From Pseudomonadota bacterium (GTDB lineage: Bacteria; Pseudomonadota; Gammaproteobacteria; Arenicellales; UBA868), in the NCBI GenBank assembly GCA_018661145.1, contig JABJIU010000135.1:1-17917 (forward strand): 17,917 nt of DNA. Reading direction: 5' to 3'. A program made the position numbers and the translations under genes. The notes below the pieces were generated by a model. The model searched no databases and was not told where the DNA came from. It worked only from the letters and a program-made list of their open reading frames with translations. The stretch's first letter is position 1; each line of letters starts with the position of its first letter. This document shows positions 13,774 through 17,917 of this stretch, piece by piece.

Positions 13774-15447
13774 ATGATCAACTGGATCGATGTCCGTGAT
13801 TTCGTTGTCATCAAACATGTCCAGATCACCTTCGAACCCGGCTTAACGGTAATCACCGGGGAGACCGGCGCAGGCAAATCGGTAGTGGTCGATGCACTCG
13901 CTATGCTGCTCGGCGGACGGGCATCGGGTGATCTGGTTCGCAGCGGCTCCGAACGTGCAGAGATTCAGGCAGATTTCGATATCAGTAATCTTGCGCCGGC
14001 CTGCGAGTGGCTTGCCCGGATGGAACTCAACGGTGAGGAGGGCGAGTGCACCCTTCGAAGAACAGTTTACCCTGAGAAAGCTTCACGTGGTTTCATCAAC
14101 GGTCGCCCGGTGCCGATACAGTCACTGCGTGAATTGGGGGCGTTACTCGCCGACATTCATGGCCAGCACGAACATCACAGACTGCTGCAGCGCGATGTAC
14201 AGCGGAGGGTATTGGATGACAGCGCAGGGATCTCGGGTGACGTCCTGGCGTTGGCGGCAACGGCTGCGGAGGTGGCACACCTCACCACCGAACTCGTCCA
14301 GGTCCAATCCGGCATGGATGCCCGCCGAGAGCGCGAATCACTACTGCGTCATCAGGTTGACGAACTCACGGCCCTTGCTCCTGATCCGGATGAGTTCCAG
14401 CAAATTGGTGAAAAATACACACGTCTCTCCCATACCCAAGAACTGGCACAAGGCGCGTGGCAACTGCTCCAGGAGCTTGACCAGGCAGAAGATGTTTCTG
14501 CGTCCGCGGTATTAACCCGAGCTGCCGGCCGGCTGGGTGAACTTGCCGCCTATGACGCTCGTCTTCGCGTGCTCGCAGATCAGATCGAAAGTATCGATAC
14601 CCAACTCACCGATACAGTCGGAGAACTTCAGCGGTACTGCGATAACTACACGCTGGAACCCGATGAACTCGAGAGAATCGATCAGCGCCTTCGTGTGCTG
14701 CACGATGCAGGGCGCAAATACCGGGTTGCCCCTAAATCCCTGAAATCTCTATGGGAAGACCTGGCGCAGGATCTTTTGAAACTGAGCACTGCAATAAACA
14801 ACCCAGAAGCTCTTGAAAAACAGCTACACAAAGCGCAGCAACAATACGACAAACAAGCCCGGGGTGTTTCCAAGTCCCGTAGCGACGCGGCGGACAGCCT
14901 CGCGAAGGCGGTCAATGCCCAGTTACCGTCACTGGGGCTGGAGGCTGCCAAGTTCCGGGTGACGCTGCAAAAAGAGCATGCCGATATGAGAAGCCCCCAT
15001 GGGCTTGAGAACGTATATTTCGAACTGCAATCGGCGCCCGACCTTGCCTTTGCGCCACTTGAGCGTGCCGCATCCGGTGGCGAGCTGTCGCGAGTCAGCC
15101 TTGCCATTCAGTTCACCGTTGCACAAGCGACGCCGACACCCTCGTGCATCTATGACGAAGTTGATGTCGGAATTGGCGGTCGGGTCGCGGAGATTGTGGG
15201 CCAGAAACTCAGATCACTGGCGCAGACTCAACAGATCCTGTGCATTACACACCTACCCCAGGTGGCCGCTCAAGGGCAGCATCATCTTCGCGTCACACGC
15301 TTATCGGGTGATGAGACCCAGGTAGAATTGGAGCCTCTGGATTCGCCAGGCCGCATCGAAGAACTAGCGCGTATGCTCGGGGGTGTCGAGATTACTGCCA
15401 AAACTCGTGCACACGCCGAAGAATTACTTTCCCGGGCTCTGATATGA
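13774..15447 (+). CDS. recN: DNA repair protein RecN
   Basis: RecN is an SMC-like ATPase that acts early in double-strand-break repair by holding DNA ends and sister chromosomes together. The Walker A GETGAGKS is at residues 29-36. FINGRPVPIQSLRELG and DIHGQHEHHRLL follow, then a coiled-coil arm (about 170-370). The ABC signature ASGGELSRVSLAIQ starts near 433, Walker B YDEVDVGIGG has D461-E462, and the H-loop region is CITHLPQVAAQG. It is 557 residues, as usual. I chose the ATG at 13774, where similarity begins; a start at 13750 would overlap nadK. The last four bases, ATGA, are shared with the start of the next gene. No LexA box was recognised upstream. Confidence 0.97.
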   Translation: MINWIDVRDFVVIKHVQITFEPGLTVITGETGAGKSVVVDALAMLLGGRASGDLVRSGSERAEIQADFDISNLAPACEWLARMELNGEEGECTLRRTVYPEKASRGFINGRPVPIQSLRELGALLADIHGQHEHHRLLQRDVQRRVLDDSAGISGDVLALAATAAEVAHLTTELVQVQSGMDARRERESLLRHQVDELTALAPDPDEFQQIGEKYTRLSHTQELAQGAWQLLQELDQAEDVSASAVLTRAAGRLGELAAYDARLRVLADQIESIDTQLTDTVGELQRYCDNYTLEPDELERIDQRLRVLHDAGRKYRVAPKSLKSLWEDLAQDLLKLSTAINNPEALEKQLHKAQQQYDKQARGVSKSRSDAADSLAKAVNAQLPSLGLEAAKFRVTLQKEHADMRSPHGLENVYFELQSAPDLAFAPLERAASGGELSRVSLAIQFTVAQATPTPSCIYDEVDVGIGGRVAEIVGQKLRSLAQTQQILCITHLPQVAAQGQHHLRVTRLSGDETQVELEPLDSPGRIEELARMLGGVEITAKTRAHAEELLSRALI

Positions 15448-15911
15448 CCGCATTGATTCGCGCTGCCACAACGGCAGACGTACCGACGATACATGCGCTG
15501 CTCCGAGACTACGCTGACGATGGGCAGTTGCTCGCCCGCTCGACAGACGAGATCGGTGAGCACCTGCAACGGTTTGTGGTTGCCGAAAACAATGGAGAGG
15601 TTCGCGGTTGCGGATCCCTTGAACTGTTTTCCCGGGAACTTGGTGAGGTCCGTAGCCTCGCTGTCCACCCGGATCATCATGGCCATGGTCTCGGGCAGAA
15701 AATGGTGGATGAGATCGAGCAAATGGCTCAGGAACTCGGGCTCACCCGCATTATTGCCCTCACCTATGTGCCGGGGTTTTTCCGTAAACTCGGCTACCAG
15801 ATTGTTGCGATGGAAAGCCTTCCGGAAAAGGTGTTCGGCGTCTGTGTCACCTGCCCGAAGTTCGACCACTGTGATGAGATTGCGATGCAGAAGACGCTGC
15901 CGACTGCATAG
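15444..15911 (+). CDS. GNAT N-acetyltransferase, ArgA-like single-domain type
   Basis: A 155-residue GNAT protein. The acetyl-CoA-binding core is EVRSLAVHPDHHGHGLGQKMV (in two stretches), with H79 in the position usually held by R or Q. YVPGFFRKLGYQIV follows, then the tail LPEKVFGVCVTCPKFDHCDE with C134, C137 and C143. That tail and the YVPxFFxxLGY motif are typical of the short N-acetyltransferases annotated as N-acetylglutamate synthase, the first enzyme of arginine synthesis. The substrate is inferred from family resemblance only and could be another amino group. It overlaps recN by four bases (ATGA), so it is translationally coupled. In Pseudomonas the equivalent place between recN and the bamE homologue holds fur; no fur is present here. 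Confidence 0.88.
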   Translation: MTALIRAATTADVPTIHALLRDYADDGQLLARSTDEIGEHLQRFVVAENNGEVRGCGSLELFSRELGEVRSLAVHPDHHGHGLGQKMVDEIEQMAQELGLTRIIALTYVPGFFRKLGYQIVAMESLPEKVFGVCVTCPKFDHCDEIAMQKTLPTA

Positions 15912-15938
15912 CTGCCCCTGACGAAACTGCCATCCGTT

Positions 15939-16379
15939 ATGATTCAACTCATGTCCATCTCCCGTATCCGCCTACTGAAGGCTGCGCTCTACCTCATCAT
16001 CGGAGCGTCACTATTGGTATTAAATGGCTGCGTTCGCAGTTATCGGGTGGAAATTCAACAGGGCAATGTCATCAGCGCGGAGCAGATCGAGAAGATCACC
16101 CCTGGTACATCTCGTAATGAGGTCCGGTTTATCCTAGGAACCCCACTCATCGAGGACCCTTTCCACGCAGAACGATGGGATTACTTCTATAGCCTCGATC
16201 CAGCCAAAGGAGAACTGGTCACCAAGTATCGATTGAGTGTGTGGTTTGAAAATGACCAAGTGTTACGGACTGTGGTGGAAGGCGCGGGACTGCCGGGGGC
16301 TATCGAGCCCGATCTGGAGGAGGACAGCCCCGGCTTCTTCTCGCAACTATGGGACAAAGTCACCCCTTCGGACGACTGA
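15939..16379 (+). CDS. bamE: Outer membrane protein assembly factor BamE (SmpA/OmlA)
   Basis: BamE is a small outer-membrane lipoprotein of the BAM complex, which folds beta-barrel proteins. The N-terminus has positive residues, a hydrophobic stretch and LVLNGC, making C31 the lipidated cysteine; the Asn at the -2 position is unusual for a lipobox. The core QGNVISAEQIEKITPGTSRNEV (in two stretches) followed by RFILGTPLIEDPFHAERWDY is the SmpA/OmlA signature. After the fold there is an acidic tail of about 30 residues (PDLEEDSPGFF), making it 146 residues against 113 in E. coli. The ATG at 15951 is an alternative start that keeps the signal. Its last 20 bases overlap the end of convergent rnfH. 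Confidence 0.94.
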   Translation: MIQLMSISRIRLLKAALYLIIGASLLVLNGCVRSYRVEIQQGNVISAEQIEKITPGTSRNEVRFILGTPLIEDPFHAERWDYFYSLDPAKGELVTKYRLSVWFENDQVLRTVVEGAGLPGAIEPDLEEDSPGFFSQLWDKVTPSDD

Positions 16380-16668
16380 CCTTTTTTCTCTGTGCGCGCA
16401 GTCGGCGCGCCTCTGTCGGACTTAACTGCAGCCGACGATAGATCTCAACCCGGTCCCCATCTGTGAGTTGGGTATCGAGTTCGACCCGGCGGGAGAAGAT
16501 CCCGACTGGAACGGTTTCAAGATCGATCTCTGAAAATACCCCTAAGACTCCCGAAACAAGGACCGCGTCACGCACGGTTGACCCGGGCGCCATATTTATC
16601 ACCTCCCGGAACTGTCGCTCTGGCAACGCGTAGACAACGGTGATCTCAAGCAAAGGCGCGCTCTCCAT
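16360..16668 (-). CDS. rnfH: RnfH family ubiquitin-like protein
   Basis: RnfH is a small beta-grasp protein conserved beside ratA in proteobacteria; its molecular role is not settled. The sequence EITVVYALPERQFREVINM, PGSTVRDAVLVSG, EIDLETVPVGIFSRRVELD and LTDGDRVEIYRRLQLSPTEA matches the family throughout. The C-terminus is strongly basic. I chose the ATG at 16668 (102 residues), because upstream of it the frame contains only the out-of-frame reading of ratA. It overlaps the end of ratA by 23 bases, indicating translational coupling, and overlaps convergent bamE by 20 bases at its own end. Confidence 0.94.
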   Translation of the reverse strand: MESAPLLEITVVYALPERQFREVINMAPGSTVRDAVLVSGVLGVFSEIDLETVPVGIFSRRVELDTQLTDGDRVEIYRRLQLSPTEARRLRAQRKKVSRPKG

Positions 16669-17095
16669 ACAGCACCTTGGCCCGCTCAACAAACGCATCA
16701 ATGAGTTCGGTGCAGATCCGGCTAAAGATTGGCCCGAGGATTTTGTTGCCCAACGGGCCCGATAGGGAAAAGTCCACTTCGAGCCTGACTTCACTTGCCA
16801 GCGCGTCCAGTGATTTGAAATACCAGAGCCCTTCCAGTGACTCAAAGGCAGCGCCCTCATCAAGGGTCATCCGAATCCTCGAATCGAGATCCATATGGTT
16901 ACGGGTCGTAAATGACGTCGTCCAGCCTTTGTAACTGATGTCGACCTGGGCCACGATGGTGTTTTCTTCGGACTCAAGAATCCGGGATGCGCTGCACCAG
17001 GGCAAAAACTCCTCATACCGGTCGACATCGCCTGCCAGTACATACATCTCGTGAGCCGTATACGGCACGATCAGGGAGCGTTGAACTTTCGCCAC
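16646..17095 (-). CDS. ratA: RatA-like protein (START/coenzyme Q-binding domain)
   Basis: RatA is a small polyketide-cyclase/START-like protein. In E. coli overproduction was reported to block 70S ribosome association, while eukaryotic Coq10 relatives bind ubiquinone. The sequence VQRSLIVPYTAHEMYVLAGDV, DRYEEFLPWCSASRILE, KGWTTSFTTRNHM, and GRIFSRICTELIDAFVERAKVLYG-like ending (here GPIFSRICTELIDAF) align along the whole family. It is 149 residues, near E. coli (about 145-158). A perfect TATAAT on the minus strand at 17124-17129 lies 29 bases upstream of the ATG. It is the first gene of a ratA-rnfH pair and divergent from smpB. Confidence 0.94.
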   Translation of the reverse strand: MAKVQRSLIVPYTAHEMYVLAGDVDRYEEFLPWCSASRILESEENTIVAQVDISYKGWTTSFTTRNHMDLDSRIRMTLDEGAAFESLEGLWYFKSLDALASEVRLEVDFSLSGPLGNKILGPIFSRICTELIDAFVERAKVLYGERAFA

Positions 17096-17123
17096 CGCGC
17101 TTCTTCAATCCTTGAAAACCCTG

Positions 17124-17129
17124 ATTATA
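17124..17129 (-). promoter_or_regulatory. Candidate -10 box (TATAAT) for ratA-rnfH
   Basis: A perfect minus-strand TATAAT lies 29 bases before the ratA ATG, predicting a start near 17117 and a leader of about 22 bases. The -35 region at 17 bases spacing is poor. Confidence 0.45.
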
Positions 17130-17215
17130 GAACCGGATCGAGGGCATAAACGCTGAATAAACCCTTAGAATGGGCATGACGCTAAAAGTGTTTTCTCCAG
17201 CGGGAATCAGACAAG

Positions 17216-17689
17216 ATGTCAGGAAGTAAAGCCAAGTCGGATAGCAGTATTGCCCGCAACAAAAAGGCGTGGCATGACTATTTCATCGAGGAAGAATTCG
17301 AGGCTGGCCTTGTGCTCGAGGGGTGGGAGGTCAAAAGTCTGCGGGAAGGTCGCGCACAGATCAAGGAAGGTTATGTGATCATCCGTACGGGTGAACTATT
17401 TCTTTTTGGCGCACATTTCTCGCCGCTGCCAGCCGCATCAACCCACATCTCGCCCGACCCGACCCGTACCCGCAAGCTCCTCCTGCACGCGAATGAGATC
17501 AGCAAACTCATTGGCGGCGTGGAGCGAAAGGGCTACACGCTGGTCCCCCTGTCACTCTACTGGAAGAACGGCCGAGCCAAACTCAAAATTGCTCTCGCTA
17601 AGGGAAAGAAACAGCACGACAAACGGGCTAGCATCCGCCAGCGCGAATGGGATCGCGATGCACACCGCCTGATGAAGCTGAACCGCTGA
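17216..17689 (+). CDS. smpB: SsrA-binding protein SmpB
   Basis: SmpB binds the tRNA-like end of tmRNA and carries it into stalled ribosomes, where its C-terminal tail reads the empty mRNA channel. The protein shows NKKAWHDYFIEEEFEAGLVLEGWEVKSLREG (in two stretches), KEGYVIIRTGELFLFGAHFSP, the RKLLLHANEISKL helix, and the basic tail KGKKQHDKRASIRQREWDRD (with DKR). It is 157 residues, the usual length. The ATG at 17216 has a weak GGGAA-type ribosome-binding site. Its partner RNA gene ssrA starts 89 bases after the stop, the classic arrangement. Its own promoter is not clear; a TAGAAT at 17166 is a weak candidate. Confidence 0.98.
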   Translation: MSGSKAKSDSSIARNKKAWHDYFIEEEFEAGLVLEGWEVKSLREGRAQIKEGYVIIRTGELFLFGAHFSPLPAASTHISPDPTRTRKLLLHANEISKLIGGVERKGYTLVPLSLYWKNGRAKLKIALAKGKKQHDKRASIRQREWDRDAHRLMKLNR

Positions 17690-17742
17690 TCAGGATCTGC
17701 TTATCTGACTGATTTTCTGGGTAAAGGATGGCCGGGTTACGA

Positions 17743-17748
17743 TATAAT
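17743..17748 (+). promoter_or_regulatory. Candidate -10 box (TATAAT) for ssrA
   Basis: A perfect TATAAT lies 30 bases before the mature 5' end of tmRNA, leaving a short leader of about 23 bases that RNase P would remove. No good -35 is seen (TGGGTA at 19 bases is the best). Confidence 0.55.
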
Positions 17749-17778
17749 TGGTCCCGGTATTTATCGATGAAGAAACAG

Positions 17779-17917
17779 GGGGCGACCTGGTTTCGACGTG
17801 GATTACAAAGCCATCGGAGCATGTCGAGGTGCAGATCTCCTCGTAAATCCAACTGCAAACTATTAGTTGCCAACGACGACAACTACGCCCTGGCGGCTTA
17901 AGCCCTGCCAGTCTCTC
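17779..17917 (+). ncRNA. ssrA: tmRNA (SsrA), 5' part; 3' end outside window
   Basis: tmRNA rescues ribosomes stalled on broken messages and tags the product for proteolysis. The 5' acceptor strand GGGGCGACC and the D-loop-like GGTTTCGACG are the tmRNA hallmark. The pseudoknot-1 segment GGAGCATGTCGAGG to CTCCTCGTAAATCC follows, as in E. coli. The resume codon is GCC at 17869, 90 bases after the 5' end. It opens the tag ANDDNYALAA, ending with TAA at 17899-17901. Pseudoknots 2-4 and the 3' tRNA-like half are cut off by the window edge; about 139 of some 350-400 bases are present. Confidence 0.96.
17869..17901 (+). CDS. tmRNA-encoded proteolysis tag ANDDNYALAA
   Basis: Ten codons from the resume GCC to TAA translate as ANDDNYALAA. 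The terminal ALAA is the ClpXP/ClpAP degradation signal, and the NY segment is the SspB/ClpA-contact region in E. coli. The second Asp replaces the Glu of the E. coli tag; the same tag occurs in pseudomonads (known). It is an internal part of ssrA and has no ribosome-binding site of its own. Confidence 0.93.
   Translation, partial: ANDDNYALAA

Noticed and set aside
15282..15947. 221-codon open frame antisense to the end of recN and the GNAT gene
   Set aside because: Both sense genes are well supported over the same bases, and no motif is recognisable in the antisense product.
17111..17117. CTTGAAA upstream of smpB as a third sigma-32 promoter
   Set aside because: The -35 matches, but at the 13-base spacing the sequence is AACCGG rather than CCCCAT-like, so the site is not supported.
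17142..17183. Direct repeat GGGCAT-AAACGCT / GGGCAT-GACGCT between ratA and smpB
   Set aside because: Only two imperfect 12-13 base copies, with no dyad symmetry and no match to a known operator; could be chance.
1..17917. CRISPR array, insertion sequence, phage or toxin-antitoxin system
   Set aside because: No spaced direct repeats, terminal inverted repeats, transposase or integrase motifs were seen. The ratA-rnfH pair is a conserved housekeeping pair, not treated here as a toxin-antitoxin module.

Overview
The window is a compact chromosomal segment with housekeeping gene order and no mobile elements. It looks gammaproteobacterial. The order hrcA / grpE-dnaK-dnaJ, nadK-recN, bamE, rnfH-ratA and smpB-ssrA matches the heat-shock/recN/smpB neighbourhood of Pseudomonas-like and Chromatiales-like genomes. 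RnfH, RatA and BamE are proteobacterial families, and the tmRNA tag reads ANDDNYALAA, a gammaproteobacterial type. Coding sequence is moderately GC-rich and densely packed, and no gene-free stretch reaches 300 bases. The species cannot be named from the sequence alone.

Layout. (1) 1-937: the 5' part of mreB on the minus strand, running off the left edge. (2) 1056-4294: gatC-gatA-gatB on the plus strand, the complete tRNA-dependent amidotransferase, with a perfect TATAAT box upstream. (3) 4418-5422: an unnamed lipoprotein in which four ~42-residue GxGY repeats appear to interrupt a small beta-rich domain. (4) 5444-7587 (minus): tsaB, rfbD and rfbC (tRNA t6A modification and the last two steps of dTDP-rhamnose synthesis). 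(5) 7673-12753 (minus): the heat-shock cluster, transcribed hrcA > grpE > dnaK > dnaJ. Two clear sigma-32-type promoters lie in front of grpE and dnaK, and hairpins sit in the junctions. (6) 12899-15911: nadK, recN and a GNAT acetyltransferase on the plus strand. (7) 15939-16379: bamE, tail-to-tail with the minus-strand pair ratA-rnfH. (8) 17216-17917: smpB followed by the 5' part of ssrA (tmRNA), running off the right edge.

Functionally the window is about protein synthesis and protein quality control: charging of Gln/Asn-tRNA (GatCAB), tRNA modification (TsaB), folding (DnaK/DnaJ/GrpE), ribosome rescue (SmpB/tmRNA) and outer-membrane assembly (BamE). DNA repair (RecN), NADP supply (NadK) and cell shape (MreB) are also represented.

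I found no evidence of a wholly new multi-gene system. The best candidates for follow-up are the repeat-interrupted lipoprotein; the regulation of the heat-shock cluster (two near-identical sigma-32 promoters, a possible switch of alternative hairpins after hrcA, and HrcA encoded without any CIRCE operator I could find here); and the GNAT gene, which sits where Pseudomonas carries fur.
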